From Glaciecola sp. 33A (GTDB lineage: Bacteria > Pseudomonadota > Gammaproteobacteria > Enterobacterales > Alteromonadaceae), in contig NZ_PJAR01000038.1 in the NCBI RefSeq assembly GCF_002836745.1, forward strand, positions 62,001 to 126,000: DNA of 64,000 nt, given 5' to 3'. The notes beneath the pieces were generated by a model, which was not told the origin of the DNA, did not search any database, and saw only the letters and a program-made list of their open reading frames with translations. Shown piece after piece: positions 1-9,280 of the stretch. The translations under genes and the position numbers were made by a program. How positions within the stretch are numbered: the stretch's first letter is position 1; the number at the start of each line of letters is the position of its first letter.

Positions 1-232
1 GAGTATTGGCCATCAATCCCCCGACCATATTGGTAATCCGGTCTTCTATTGGTCGAAATAAACGCCCGCTTGCGGTCCAGTCAGCATAAATACGGTGTTT
101 GTATTTAGGATCGATAACGATTTGGTTTGCTATATTCTCCCAAAATTCGTTATTTGACGTGTCTTTATCTAGTTTGCTGATTGCGTGTGCGGCGTTGTTC
201 ATGTTGTCCATATCCGTTGCTGATAATGTCAT
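1..232 (-). CDS. Partial class V aminotransferase-like protein (5' end only)
   Basis: The minus strand reads open from an ATG at 232 to the window edge, giving 77 residues; an in-frame stop lies two codons upstream, so the start is close to here. The segment YADWTASGRLFRPIE (about residues 44-58) resembles the N-terminal motif of a family of PLP-dependent class V aminotransferase/cysteine desulfurase-like enzymes, which begin with a YADxTASGR motif. The Schiff-base lysine region lies outside the window, so the activity cannot be verified. No clear ribosome binding site precedes the ATG; Met8 is an alternative start. The family call rests on one motif. Confidence 0.6.
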   Translation of the reverse strand, partial: MTLSATDMDNMNNAAHAISKLDKDTSNNEFWENIANQIVIDPKYKHRIYADWTASGRLFRPIEDRITNMVGGLMANT

Positions 233-653
233 ATATTATAAAGCGCAGCGTCTAGCATTGGATTCTTTTATCAGCCATAGAGATATGATTTTTTAGCATT
301 TAATTCCTAATATTTATTTTTTATTAAAAAATATAACTAATTTTTAAATTATTATTATAATTTTATTCTATTTTTTAATGGTTATGCATACATATTTTTG
401 AGTCTATAGTTAACTTTGAAACTTTTGTTGTGCATTAAGCTAGGCTTGATATTAAATATACCTAATTTTGCTGCGGCCTTATCCTGCTAAGTCAATATAT
501 CTATTAGTCTATTGATTCATAATACTCTCTTTCTCATTCATCTCTCGTTCAACTAAAGTTCAGTTTTTGTTCAGTTACGCTAGTGTAATCTTATCAACGA
601 AATCAACAATATACGTAACAACATAAATCAAACTTCATACACAAAGGAAACTT
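233..653. other. Intergenic region, AT-rich, divergent promoters
   Basis: This is a 421-base gap between the leftward aminotransferase-like gene and the rightward barrel gene. The part at about 300-400 is almost pure A/T. The only clear structure is the triple GTTCA repeat at 547-573, listed separately. No convincing gene is seen; an open frame at 99-296 on the plus strand is a shadow of the aminotransferase-like gene. Confidence 0.6.
547..573 (+). promoter_or_regulatory. Triple direct repeat GTTCA-N6-GTTCA-N6-GTTCA
   Basis: Three exact copies of GTTCA start at 547, 558 and 569, a strict 11-base period that puts them on one face of the helix. Direct repeats with this spacing are typical of OmpR/PhoB-family response-regulator sites. 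A possible -10 element (TAATCT, about 586-591) follows, which would place the last repeat near the -35 position. The array ends 80 bases before the barrel gene at 654. The regulator is not identified. Confidence 0.5.
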
Positions 654-1244
654 ATGAAAACCAAATTAGCAGCAATTATCTTATTAAGCAGCGGCCTTTC
701 TTCAACTGCAGTGTTTGCTGAAACAGCACCAGAATGGAATTTTGTACAAGGCTCTGTTGAGTCCCTATCGATCGACAATGCCAATGGCTTTGATCCACTA
801 GGCTTGGGGATAACAGCCTCATACTTACTAACTGACAATATATTTGTTGACGGAAAGTATAGCCGTTTATCTGATGACCCAGCAGACGTCGATGTTGACG
901 TAACTCTCTTTGATGTCAACCTAGGGTATCGCTACGGTATTTCAGATATCACTGACTTATATGGCTCACTAGGCTTTGTTAACCTTAATATAGAGGCAAG
1001 TAGCGGCGTCAATTCAGCTGAGGCTGATGATGACGGTCTTCAAATAAAAATTGGCGCTCGCTCTCGGTTAACTGATCAGTTTGAAATCGACACACACATT
1101 GTGCGCCGACAGATTGGCGATGATAGGACACAACTTGGCTTAAGTGGTCATTACTATGTTAACGAACAATTAGCATTAGGCGTCGGCATTGTTGGAGACG
1201 GTGATGGTAAGCAGTACTCTTTATCTGCAAGGTATGCGTTTTAA
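654..1244 (+). CDS. Outer-membrane beta-barrel protein
   Basis: The 196-residue product starts with a signal peptide (residues 1-22, cleavage likely after VFA, before ETAPEW). The mature part has alternating hydrophobic strands separated by acidic turns and ends in RYAF, a terminal phenylalanine typical of Bam-assembled barrels. The size suits an eight-strand barrel of the OmpA-like/OmpW-like porin class. An AAAGGA ribosome site precedes the ATG. Asp-rich turns (around residues 76-85) are common in marine outer-membrane proteins. The precise family and ligand are unknown. The triple GTTCA repeat upstream suggests two-component control. Confidence 0.75.
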   Translation: MKTKLAAIILLSSGLSSTAVFAETAPEWNFVQGSVESLSIDNANGFDPLGLGITASYLLTDNIFVDGKYSRLSDDPADVDVDVTLFDVNLGYRYGISDITDLYGSLGFVNLNIEASSGVNSAEADDDGLQIKIGARSRLTDQFEIDTHIVRRQIGDDRTQLGLSGHYYVNEQLALGVGIVGDGDGKQYSLSARYAF

Positions 1245-1276
1245 TCTGAATTAATCAGAATGGTTAGAGTGTTAAA

Positions 1277-1303
1277 GGCACATGCATTTGATTTGTATGT
1301 GCC
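1277..1303 (+). terminator. Stem-loop after barrel gene
   Basis: GGCACATGCA and TGTATGTGCC pair over ten bases with one G-U pair around a seven-base loop, 33 bases after the stop codon. No T-run follows, so it is either a weak terminator or an mRNA 3' stabilising hairpin. Confidence 0.45.
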
Positions 1304-1370
1304 AAAGGTGAAAGCAATACATATAAAATAGGACCGCCGCAAACCTGTTTCGCTGATGCGCTTGTTATGT

Positions 1371-1460
1371 TTAGAATTTATAGCCGATATCGATAGTCAA
1401 TAGAGCTTCTTCTGCGCTAAGAAAAAATGCTCGCCACATTCTTCGATAGAAAAAAAGTGG
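1371..1460 (-). pseudogene. Possible remnant of an outer-membrane protein C-terminus
   Basis: The minus strand has a 29-codon open stretch ending in LLTIDIGYKF followed by TAA. This is a typical C-terminal strand of an outer-membrane protein, but it has no gene body: an in-frame TAG at 1463 closes it upstream and the next gene upstream on this strand is unrelated. It may be the last strand of a deleted barrel gene or a chance reading. Confidence 0.25.
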
Positions 1461-1483
1461 CTAACAAAACATCAAGTCGTTTT

Positions 1484-1876
1484 TTAAGGATATATTTTAG
1501 CCAATTTCTGTTTTTGTTCATCGCTTAGCATATGGTTGAAATTAGCAATCATTCCGGCTAAGGACTTAGCCGAATCTGGCGCTTTATCGCTTGCTTGAAT
1601 GCGCGTCATTGCGATTTTCCCTTCATCGTTTGCTGAATGGGCTATAGTAGACACTGCAGTAGCCATATCTCTTACATTTTGGGGTAAACTGTTGTCAGCA
1701 GAAATAATTGCTAGTGCGGCTTTATCTTCATCAGAAGGGAAATGATTTATTGAAGCAACGATGTCAGCGATTTGTTTAGCAGCTGCCATTGGAGTGACAT
1801 CTTGTGCAGCTGAAAACTGCGTGAAAAATCCAAGTAGAGCAATTGCGGCAAAACTTTTTATAAGTGTTAATTTCAT
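1484..1876 (-). CDS. Small secreted protein with three internal repeats
   Basis: The ATG at 1876 is chosen because GGAG lies about nine bases upstream and the protein then begins with a clean signal peptide (MKLTLIKSF through FSAAQ). A longer frame reaches 1900 but adds residues ahead of the signal. The mature part is built from about 35-residue units: IVASINHFPSDEDKAAL, then VSTIAHSANDEGKIAM, then IANFNHMLSDEQKQKL, each followed by a helix-like tail in the first two copies; the third is shortened by the C-terminus. The family is not recognised and no function can be assigned. Confidence 0.65.
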   Translation of the reverse strand: MKLTLIKSFAAIALLGFFTQFSAAQDVTPMAAAKQIADIVASINHFPSDEDKAALAIISADNSLPQNVRDMATAVSTIAHSANDEGKIAMTRIQASDKAPDSAKSLAGMIANFNHMLSDEQKQKLAKIYP

Positions 1877-2043
1877 GAACGTCTCCATTAGAACGGGCAA
1901 AAGATTTCTTTAAAACGTAAGCGTACTCTATTCTAGTACGCGGGTCAAAACGCGCGTCGTGAGTGTCTTAATCACGTTCATTCGCTTTTGCAGCGTCTTC
2001 ATTTTAATTTCACTTACTTAAGCTTTAGTGCCAAAAGTAAGTC

Positions 2044-3768
2044 TTACAAATACACCCAACTTAGCAATGACAACACGATACTTGAGTAAAGAATAGAGAT
2101 GGGTGTGCCTATTTTAACGAAGTCTTTAAACTTATAGTTTGTTGCACTGAACACGATTAAGTTAGTTTGATATCCATAAGGAGAGATAAAGCTAGCACTA
2201 GCGGCGAAGGCGACAGCAAGTGCGAATGGCGTCAATGGCAGTCCCATTGCGTTAACTATGCCGTAGGCAAACGGAAACATGAGCGCTGCAGCTGCATTAT
2301 TAGTGACAAACTCGGTAAGTAGCAACGTCATAATATACACTAAGATCAACGCAAATACCGGTGGCATATCACCAATGATTGGCACCAATCCATCAGTGGC
2401 TAAGCGAATAATTCCACTACTTTCGAGTGCGGTTGCTAAACTTAATGCACCAACGATGACTAAGATAAGATTGACCGGCAAATGGCGCTTAATTTCTCTA
2501 ATTGAAGAAACATTTATTAGTGTCAAACTTGCGGTAAAGAAGATTAGGCCAAGGGCTAAGGGAACCATTGATGTTGCCGCTAAAACAATAGTACTAACGA
2601 ACCCAAGAAGGGTGAAAGCTTCTTGCCATGGCTTGAGCTTTCTTGTGATTTTTTGTTCGGATACAATAAAGAAGTTTTTGGTGATGTTATCTCGACGCTG
2701 AAAATCGGAGCCTGTTGCAAGTAATAAAAAATCACCTGCTTGTAGTTTCAACTCTCCTAACTTACCAGATATCTGTTCGCCGTCTCTTCGTATAGCAACA
2801 ACCGCTGCATCAAACAACGCTCTAAAACCGACTTCTTTGAGTGTTCTATTAATAATTGGGGCACGATTTGACACGATCACTTCAGTTAAATTATCACGTA
2901 ATAGGCCGTCAGCTTCCGCAAACATAGTTAGGCCTTTAATATGCGCAAGGTTATCCATTTTTTGTACGTTGCCAGAGAATATTAATTTATCACTTTCTTC
3001 AATTAACATATCAGGCGTCACTGGTGACATAACGACATTGCGGCGAATAATTTCGATTAGAAATAACTCTGGCAGGTTGCGCAAGTGGTTATCTTCTACC
3101 GTTTTTCCGATCAATTCTGATGCTGCTTCAACATCAGCTTCCAAAAGATAGCTCTGATAGCTGTTTTCGTTGCTAGCAATATTGGGCAACAAAGGAGTGA
3201 GAAAAAACAACAGCACAGCGCAGGCTAAACCGGCAGTTAAGCCAAACAAGGTAAAATCAAAAAAGTTAAACCCGGGATGCCCATGTTCAATCAAGAAACT
3301 GTCGACTATTAAGTTTGTTGATGTCCCAATTAAGGTGACCGTTCCACCCAATATTGCGGCGTAGGACAGAGGAATTAATAGTCGCGAAGGAGCATGTAAT
3401 TGGTTTTGTTTAATTGGACCAATTAAACTAGCAACAATAGCCGTGTTATTAAGCAAAGCAGAAGAGCTAAAGGTGACGGCGAACATACGCCAGAAGCTCT
3501 GCGTGAATGACTTTCTCACAATAGCTCGACCGAGTCGTTTTATGAAGGCGGTTTTATCAATGGAATGACTAACGAGCAACAGCAAAACGAGGGTGACAAG
3601 TCCGGTATTGGTAACATTTTTTAAAACGGCTTCAAGCGAAAGTTGCTGCGTTAACAGCAGTAGAAGCATGCTCGCGGCAAATACACTGGCGGGGCGTTTG
3701 TTGGTAAAAGCAAGGCCAAAAATAGTGCTTAAAAAAACAACTAAGACGAGAATTTGTTCCCAAGTCAT
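2044..3768 (-). CDS. SLC13/DASS-type permease with RCK_C domain, possible sulfate importer
   Basis: The 574-residue inner-membrane protein has hydrophobic segments in two halves (about 4-200 and 380-574) flanking a soluble region (about 205-370) that looks like one or two TrkA-C/RCK_C domains, the architecture of bacterial SLC13/citrate-transporter superfamily permeases. The motif GTSTNLIVDSFL (about 148-159) and the matching C-terminal segment YGYQTNLIVFSATNY fit the paired SNT-type substrate-binding motifs of this superfamily. It lies just downstream of the cys operon on the same strand, and in other bacteria such proteins next to cysDN are often sulfate importers. The terminator at 4031-4069 suggests its own promoter. 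The substrate is inferred from context. Confidence 0.8.
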   Translation of the reverse strand: MTWEQILVLVVFLSTIFGLAFTNKRPASVFAASMLLLLLTQQLSLEAVLKNVTNTGLVTLVLLLLVSHSIDKTAFIKRLGRAIVRKSFTQSFWRMFAVTFSSSALLNNTAIVASLIGPIKQNQLHAPSRLLIPLSYAAILGGTVTLIGTSTNLIVDSFLIEHGHPGFNFFDFTLFGLTAGLACAVLLFFLTPLLPNIASNENSYQSYLLEADVEAASELIGKTVEDNHLRNLPELFLIEIIRRNVVMSPVTPDMLIEESDKLIFSGNVQKMDNLAHIKGLTMFAEADGLLRDNLTEVIVSNRAPIINRTLKEVGFRALFDAAVVAIRRDGEQISGKLGELKLQAGDFLLLATGSDFQRRDNITKNFFIVSEQKITRKLKPWQEAFTLLGFVSTIVLAATSMVPLALGLIFFTASLTLINVSSIREIKRHLPVNLILVIVGALSLATALESSGIIRLATDGLVPIIGDMPPVFALILVYIMTLLLTEFVTNNAAAALMFPFAYGIVNAMGLPLTPFALAVAFAASASFISPYGYQTNLIVFSATNYKFKDFVKIGTPISILYSSIVLSLLSWVYL

Positions 3769-4030
3769 TGTATAACTGCCTTGTTGTTCATTGTGTTTTT
3801 TTGCAATGGCTGCTCCTGCAATGGGTATTCGTGCGATGGCTATTGCAGTGATTATGCTCGCTCACAGCTAGACTGCTCTTCAAAAACTAAGCATAACCTA
3901 TTTTTTGGTAATATGAAGTGGCATGTTTAGTCAGTTTGCATCTTTGTTAACATATTTAGTACTAATGGGTGTCTTTTACACTTTTTCTGGTTTGGCTTAA
4001 GTTTCATTAACCTCATTCGATTAGAACAAC
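3769..4030. other. Intergenic region upstream of the SLC13 permease gene
   Basis: The gap between cysN and the permease gene holds the cys terminator at its right end and presumably the permease promoter. GCAATGG-like words recur three times at about 3803-3846. No gene or certain promoter was found. Confidence 0.45.
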
Positions 4031-4069
4031 CAAAAAGGGAATACAGTGGATTAATAACTGCATTCCCTT
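4031..4069 (-). terminator. Rho-independent terminator of the cys operon
   Basis: Read on the minus strand, GGGAATGCAGT and ACTGTATTCCC form an eleven-pair stem (one G-U pair) around a nine-base loop and are followed directly by five T. It lies just after the cysN stop at 4096. Confidence 0.85.
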
Positions 4070-4095
4070 CATTCTACGACTTTCTAAATAATTAC

Positions 4096-5499
4096 CTAGC
4101 CACTAATGTCGTTTGCATTCCAATGTGGGAAATGTTTTCTCACTAATGAGTTAAATTCAAGCTCAAATTCAGAATACTGATGTGCACCTTTATTGATTTC
4201 ATTCTCACTAATAATCATACCAGCACCGACTGTGCCATTGGTGAGACGGTCGATCATAATGAATGCACCCGTTTTGCGGTTCTCAGCATAAGGGTCGCAA
4301 GCGACCTCTTGAGTCAATTTGATGTTAGTAACACCAATTTCATTTAAGTTAAGGTGCAACGCGTCAGTTTTTTGTAAGGTATTTACATCTATTTGATAGT
4401 CAATGCTCGATACGCTTCCAGACACTTTTTTGGTTGCAAATTTAAAGCTATACTGCTTATTAGGAATAAGCGCATCTTCAGACATCCAAACCATATGAGT
4501 TTTATATGCAGTTGATTGCAAAGGCAAAGCATCTGACTTAACAATCATATCTCCGCGTGAAATATCAATCTCATCATTTAAGGTCAATGTTACTGCGTTT
4601 GGTGCATATCCAATATCTAAATCACCGTTGAATGTAGAAATTGTCTTAACAGTTGAGGTTTTTCCAGAAGGTAATGCGATAATGGCATCTCCTGGCTTAA
4701 TTGAACCTGAAACAATAGTCCCTGCAAATCCTCTAAAGTCGAGGTTTGGCCGATTGACATACTGTACTGGAAAACGAAAGTCTTTATATAACTGTTGCGT
4801 CACTTCCATATTTTCAAGCAATTCCATCAACAACTCACCTTTAAACCAAGGTGTTTTGTCGCTGCGATTAACCACGTTGTCGCCTTCAAGCGCGGATAGA
4901 GGCACAAAACGAATATCCGGAATGGTTAATTGCGTTGAAAATTCCATGTAGTCTCTCTGGATCTGCTCGTAAACATCCTGTCGATATTCCATTAAGTCCA
5001 TTTTATTAACGGCAACAATAATATGCTTTATACCCAGCAAAGAAACTAAAAATGAATGGCGTCTAGTTTGTGTTTTTACGCCTTCTCGTGCATCCACAAG
5101 AATAATAGCAAGGTCACATGTTGATGCACCTGTTACCATATTACGGGTATACTGCTCGTGTCCTGGCGTATCGGCAATGATAAACTTACGTTTTTCTGTA
5201 CTAAAATAACGGTAAGCAACATCAATAGTAATACCTTGTTCGCGTTCTGACTGCAGACCGTCGACGAGTAATGCTAAATCAACTTTTTCGCCGGTTGTTC
5301 CACTTTTTTTGCTATCTTTTGTAATCGCGGCAAGCTGGTCTTCATAAATCATTTTTGAGTCATATAATAAACGGCCAATTAAGGTGCTTTTGCCGTCATC
5401 AACGCTACCACAGGTCAAAAATCGCAGTAGGTCTTTATTTTCGTGTTGTTCTAAGTACGACAATATGTCGGTTTGAAGCAATTCGTTTTCGTTATTCAT
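4096..5499 (-). CDS. cysN: Sulfate adenylyltransferase subunit 1 (GTPase)
   Basis: This is the regulatory GTPase of ATP sulfurylase: with CysD it makes adenosine 5'-phosphosulfate from ATP and sulfate, coupled to GTP hydrolysis. The 467-residue protein has G1 GSVDDGKST (31-39), DTPGH (110-114) and NKMD (165-168), followed by EF-Tu-like beta-barrel domains. There is no C-terminal APS-kinase fusion; CysC is a separate gene here. The start overlaps the end of cysQ by eight bases, so translation is likely coupled. It is last in the cysD-cysC-cysQ-cysN operon, separated from its partner cysD by two genes, which is unusual. Confidence 0.96.
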   Translation of the reverse strand: MNNENELLQTDILSYLEQHENKDLLRFLTCGSVDDGKSTLIGRLLYDSKMIYEDQLAAITKDSKKSGTTGEKVDLALLVDGLQSEREQGITIDVAYRYFSTEKRKFIIADTPGHEQYTRNMVTGASTCDLAIILVDAREGVKTQTRRHSFLVSLLGIKHIIVAVNKMDLMEYRQDVYEQIQRDYMEFSTQLTIPDIRFVPLSALEGDNVVNRSDKTPWFKGELLMELLENMEVTQQLYKDFRFPVQYVNRPNLDFRGFAGTIVSGSIKPGDAIIALPSGKTSTVKTISTFNGDLDIGYAPNAVTLTLNDEIDISRGDMIVKSDALPLQSTAYKTHMVWMSEDALIPNKQYSFKFATKKVSGSVSSIDYQIDVNTLQKTDALHLNLNEIGVTNIKLTQEVACDPYAENRKTGAFIMIDRLTNGTVGAGMIISENEINKGAHQYSEFELEFNSLVRKHFPHWNANDISG

Positions 5500-6298
5500 G
5501 TGAGCAACTTACCAAGAAATAGGGGTTTAAGACAGAATCTTTTTGATTGTATCGAAGTGGAGATGCGTCTTTGTCAAATGGATTATTAAGGTCCAAAACA
5601 GTGACTTTTGCGCCAGCTGCAATAGCAACGGCATGCGCTGCACCAGTGTCCCATTCGCTAGTAGGTCCAACGCGCGGATACATATGAGCTTCACCATTGG
5701 CGACCAAGCAAAGTTTCAGTGAACTGCCCATTGCAACCAGCTCATTTTCACCATCAAGGCTATCAAGTATCTTGTTTATCTCCGTACTCTGGTGAGAGCG
5801 GCTGCCAACAATTTTCCACTTTTCTCCGGTTTTGTGTGTGTTTGCTTTTATCGCGGTCTTGATACCGCTTTCTTCACTGTAAGCACCAACATCGACTTGA
5901 CCAACGTAAGTTTTATTAATGGCCGGTGCGTGAACTACGCCAAAAGTAGGCTCACCATATTCGATTAACGCAATATTAACGGTAAATTCGCCGTTCTTTT
6001 TTATGAATTCTTTGGTTCCATCTAAAGGGTCTACGAGCCAGTACCGGACCCATGTTTTGCGCACTGACCATGGAATATGTGCCGATTCTTCAGACAGTAT
6101 AGGCAATGGTGATATAGCTGTTAAGCTATCAACAATGTGATGATGAGCGGCTAAGTCTGCTTCTGTCAAAGGACTAGAATCAGACTTGTCATAAATACTG
6201 AAGTCTTGGCCGTATATTGCCATGATTTTGTCGCCGGCTTCAAGCGCAATTTGCTTGACCTTTTCAACGAAGTCTGGCGTTAATTCAAAACTCGTCAT
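5492..6298 (-). CDS. cysQ: 3'(2'),5'-bisphosphate nucleotidase
   Basis: CysQ removes the 3' phosphate of PAP, the toxic by-product of PAPS reduction, and can act on PAPS. The 268-residue inositol-monophosphatase-fold protein has the metal-binding motifs LSEES (68-72) and [12 protein letters not shown] (87-98) and the C-terminal [10 protein letters not shown] motif. Its start abuts the end of cysC and its end overlaps cysN. In E. coli cysQ is unlinked to cysDNC; here it sits inside the operon, so PAP removal would rise together with PAPS synthesis. Confidence 0.95.
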   Translation of the reverse strand: MTSFELTPDFVEKVKQIALEAGDKIMAIYGQDFSIYDKSDSSPLTEADLAAHHHIVDSLTAISPLPILSEESAHIPWSVRKTWVRYWLVDPLDGTKEFIKKNGEFTVNIALIEYGEPTFGVVHAPAINKTYVGQVDVGAYSEESGIKTAIKANTHKTGEKWKIVGSRSHQSTEINKILDSLDGENELVAMGSSLKLCLVANGEAHMYPRVGPTSEWDTGAAHAVAIAAGAKVTVLDLNNPFDKDASPLRYNQKDSVLNPYFLVSCSHE

Positions 6299-6892
6299 TT
6301 ATATAAACCCTCTCGTCGATAGCATATTGAAAAGTCGTTCAGCGGTTTGCTCTGGGGTTTCGTCCATATAAGTTAAATGGACTTCAGGGGACATGGGTTC
6401 TTCATAAGCGGAATCGATACCGGTGAAGTGTTTAATATCGCCACTGCGTGCTTTTTTATATAACCCTTTGGGATCGCGCTGCTCACAAATTTCGATAGGG
6501 GTATCGACAAATACTTCTATAAATTCGCCCACTTCTAATAAAGAACGACAGTACCCGCGGTCAGCTTTGAAGGGAGATATAAATGCGGTAATAACAATAG
6601 TGCCTGAATCGACAAATAATTTTGCAACTTCACTAATCCGGCGAATATTTTCAACACGGTCTTTGTCATCAAAACCCAGATCACCACAGAGTCCATGTCG
6701 CACGTTATCGCCGTCTAGCAAATAGGTCATTTTGCTTTCTGAATAGAGCTTTTTCTCAAGTAAATTAGCAATAGTTGATTTACCTGAGCCAGACAATCCA
6801 GTTAACCAAATAACGGCTGGTTTTTGACTCAGTGCTTCTGATCTGGCTTTTTTATTTACGTCATGTTCATGCCAAACAATATTAGTTGTCAT
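6299..6892 (-). CDS. cysC: Adenylyl-sulfate kinase
   Basis: CysC phosphorylates APS to PAPS. The 197-residue protein has the P-loop GLSGSGKST (32-40) and the FISPF segment (104-108) with the serine phosphorylated in the enzyme intermediate, and length matches stand-alone APS kinases. The ATG overlaps the last base of the cysD stop (TAATG), so it is translationally coupled to cysD. It precedes cysQ directly. Confidence 0.96.
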   Translation of the reverse strand: MTTNIVWHEHDVNKKARSEALSQKPAVIWLTGLSGSGKSTIANLLEKKLYSESKMTYLLDGDNVRHGLCGDLGFDDKDRVENIRRISEVAKLFVDSGTIVITAFISPFKADRGYCRSLLEVGEFIEVFVDTPIEICEQRDPKGLYKKARSGDIKHFTGIDSAYEEPMSPEVHLTYMDETPEQTAERLFNMLSTRGFI

Positions 6893-7806
6893 TAGAAGTA
6901 ACCTTCCATTTTTTTCTTTTCCATAGAGCCAGAGGAGTCATGATCGATAACTCGTCCTTGGCGTTCGGATGTTTTAGTTAGCAACATTTCTTGGATAACT
7001 TCGGGCAAGGTATCTGCAGTAGATTCAACCGCACCAGTAAGTGGATAGCAGCCAAGGGTTCTGAATCTTACCGAACGCATCTCAGGCGTTTCACCCGGTT
7101 CCATAGGCATGCGGTCATCATCGACCATAAAGTAGGTGCCGTCGCGCTTTACAACAGGGCGTGGTTTAGATAAGTACAATGATGGAATTTCAATATTCTC
7201 AAGGTAAATGTACTGCCATATGTCTAGCTCAGTCCAGTTCGACATTGGGAACACACGAATACTTTCGCCTTTGTTTATTTGGCTGTTGTAGATATTCCAA
7301 AGCTCCGGCCGCTGATTTTTTGGGTCCCAACGGTGATTCTCATCTCTAAATGAATATACACGTTCTTTGGCACGCGATTTTTCTTCATCACGACGAGCAC
7401 CGCCAAATGCAGCATCAAATTTGTATTTGTTTAACGCCTGCTTCAAAGCAACCGTTTTCATAATATCTGTGTGTTTTGCGCTGCCGTGGCTGAAGGGGCC
7501 GACGCCCTGCTCTACGCCTTCTTGGTTAGTATGAACAAGCAAATTAAGCTTATGTTTCTTGGCTATTTCATCTCTGAAAGAGATCATTTCCTTAAACTTC
7601 CATTTAGTATCAACATGTAAAAGCGGAAATGGAATGACGCCAGGGGCAAATGCTTTTCTTGCTAGGTGCAGAAGCACCGATGAGTCTTTACCGACGCTGT
7701 ATAACATGACTGGATTGTCAAATTCAGCTGCAACTTCTCTAAAAATATGAATACTCTCAGCTTCAAGCTGCTTTAGGTGAGTAATGGATGGAATTGAGGT
7801 AGCCAT
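6892..7806 (-). CDS. cysD: Sulfate adenylyltransferase subunit 2
   Basis: CysD is the catalytic ATP pyrophosphatase-fold subunit of ATP sulfurylase. The 304-residue protein carries the PP-motif SVGKDSS (37-43), the [15 protein letters not shown] segment and the conserved C-terminal region with [14 protein letters not shown]. It is first in the cys operon; the inverted repeats at 7836-7875 lie just upstream. GGAG is present but about twelve bases from the ATG. Confidence 0.97.
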   Translation of the reverse strand: MATSIPSITHLKQLEAESIHIFREVAAEFDNPVMLYSVGKDSSVLLHLARKAFAPGVIPFPLLHVDTKWKFKEMISFRDEIAKKHKLNLLVHTNQEGVEQGVGPFSHGSAKHTDIMKTVALKQALNKYKFDAAFGGARRDEEKSRAKERVYSFRDENHRWDPKNQRPELWNIYNSQINKGESIRVFPMSNWTELDIWQYIYLENIEIPSLYLSKPRPVVKRDGTYFMVDDDRMPMEPGETPEMRSVRFRTLGCYPLTGAVESTADTLPEVIQEMLLTKTSERQGRVIDHDSSGSMEKKKMEGYF

Positions 7807-7835
7807 TTCAGTGACGGACTCCTTGTTAAAAGGTT

Positions 7836-7875
7836 AATATGCTAAAAATCTATATGCTTAGAACTTTAGCATATT
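7836..7875 (-). promoter_or_regulatory. Three-copy ATATGCTWA repeat upstream of cysD
   Basis: AATATGCTAAA (7836-7846) and TTTAGCATATT (7865-7875) are a perfect 11-base inverted repeat; a third related copy, ATATGCTTAG, lies between them at 7852-7861. A -10-like TATAAT on the minus strand at 7892-7897 lies just upstream with no good -35, as at activator-dependent promoters. It could be an operator (CysB is the known cys activator) or a hairpin in the leader mRNA. Confidence 0.45.
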
Positions 7876-8035
7876 TAAGATATATTCGATTATTATAATT
7901 TGGTATGTCTAATAGCGTTTTAATAACTAAAACAATGAAAATATTACAAATATGTTATATATCTTCACTACATCAATCAGAGGGAGTGACGTGCAACAGC
8001 AACGTTGTTATCCGGTGTGAGGTTTGTCTAAGGGC

Positions 8036-9256
8036 TTAGACAAACTCATCCACTTTTTCTTGAGCCCAAACACTGGCGTTTTGATATGCTTTAAGTATTT
8101 CGTCGTAAGGGATTTGTAAGTGTTTACAACTGTCTTCCATTTGTTGCCAATTGCCTTTTTCAAAGTGTTGGCAAAGTGTCACGCAGTCGGCTAACCAACC
8201 TTGTTTTTTCGTCAGTGCGCGTTTGATTTCGTCACTTAACGGTAGACCGCTGATAACTACATCGAGATCGGCATCGAGCATGGCGTCAATCAAAGACAAC
8301 ATGCCGGTCAAGAAAGCGGATGAACTGTTATTTTTCTTTGCGCAATGAGGCGCTAATAGTTCACAAAATTTAGCACGTTGCATCGACAAGCGAATAAGTT
8401 CTTGTGGTTTATTACCACTAAATTGAGCGGCAAAAAGTAAACCTACAAAACGTTCAAGTTCAGTTTTTCCTAGCATTAAAACAGCTTGTTTGATGGTTTT
8501 AATTGCATTTTGGCGCTTAAAAATTGCCGATTGCGTGTAACGTAATAGCTTAAAAGAAAGAGTGACGTCTGATTCAAATAATTTTGTAATTTCGTCAAAG
8601 TCCGGATCTTCAGACGCTACTTTGTTCATTATTCCGGCAATCGAGGTTTGAGCAGGCGTCAGTGAAACGCTTTTTATCACTTCAGGTCGACTAAAAAAGT
8701 ATCCTTGGAAGTAATCAAACCCGAGTTCTAAAGCTTTTGTAAATTCTTCGTTAGTTTCCACTTTTTCTGCTAGTAACTTAATATTGGGGTATTGTTGAGC
8801 CGCGGCAATAGTTCTATCAATTTCTTCGGTAGTACTCTCAAGGTAGTCAATTTTAATAATATCAATAAGCTTATAAAATGGTGTCCATCTTTCATCATGA
8901 ATAAAATCGTCTAGCGCTAGCGTATAGCCTTTTTGATGCAGTTTGTGTAGTGCAAGATAAAGTGCCTTGGTTGGCTGTGCTGTTTCTAATACCTCGATAA
9001 CAATTTTTTGTTTAGGAAGTAACTCAGCGTAGCCGCCTAGAAGGGTTTTCTCGGTAAAGTTAATAAATGCTAGCTTACCCTCGGATATACGGTCTAAGCC
9101 GAGATCAAACTGCAATCCTTCTATCATTTTTGACGTTGCTTGCTCTTGGTCAACGTCGGGGAAGACGTTGTCCAAGCTAGTGCGAAAAAGCAATTCATAG
9201 CCAAATAATGATTTTTTCCTGTCCAAAATAGGCTGGCGAGCAGCGAAAAATTCCAT
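8036..9256 (-). CDS. EAL-HDOD signalling protein
   Basis: The 406-residue cytoplasmic protein has an N-terminal EAL-like domain (about 1-200) and a C-terminal HDOD domain (about 205-390). The EAL signature is degenerate (EVLE near residue 90 and LALDDF near 112), as in the YuxH/EAL-HDOD family, so it probably binds or senses c-di-GMP rather than cutting it. HDOD domains are common in Gram-negative signalling proteins. It lies 24 bases beyond the end of putP on the same strand and may be co-transcribed with it. Confidence 0.88.
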   Translation of the reverse strand: MEFFAARQPILDRKKSLFGYELLFRTSLDNVFPDVDQEQATSKMIEGLQFDLGLDRISEGKLAFINFTEKTLLGGYAELLPKQKIVIEVLETAQPTKALYLALHKLHQKGYTLALDDFIHDERWTPFYKLIDIIKIDYLESTTEEIDRTIAAAQQYPNIKLLAEKVETNEEFTKALELGFDYFQGYFFSRPEVIKSVSLTPAQTSIAGIMNKVASEDPDFDEITKLFESDVTLSFKLLRYTQSAIFKRQNAIKTIKQAVLMLGKTELERFVGLLFAAQFSGNKPQELIRLSMQRAKFCELLAPHCAKKNNSSSAFLTGMLSLIDAMLDADLDVVISGLPLSDEIKRALTKKQGWLADCVTLCQHFEKGNWQQMEDSCKHLQIPYDEILKAYQNASVWAQEKVDEFV

Positions 9257-9280
9257 ATCTAATTTGGTGGCCTTTTCATA

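Noticed and set aside
99-296. Plus-strand open frame of 65 codons with hydrophobic start
   Set aside because: It lies opposite the aminotransferase-like gene, whose YADWTASGR motif is convincing, and has no ribosome site.
1351-1376. Integron attC site near GCGCTTGTTATG
   Set aside because: Only one half is visible; no matching second half lies at a suitable distance on either side and no integrase or cassette is present.
3790-3850. Upstream extension of the SLC13 permease in the same frame
   Set aside because: The frame is open for about 30 codons but has no usable start codon, so the ATG at 3768 stands.
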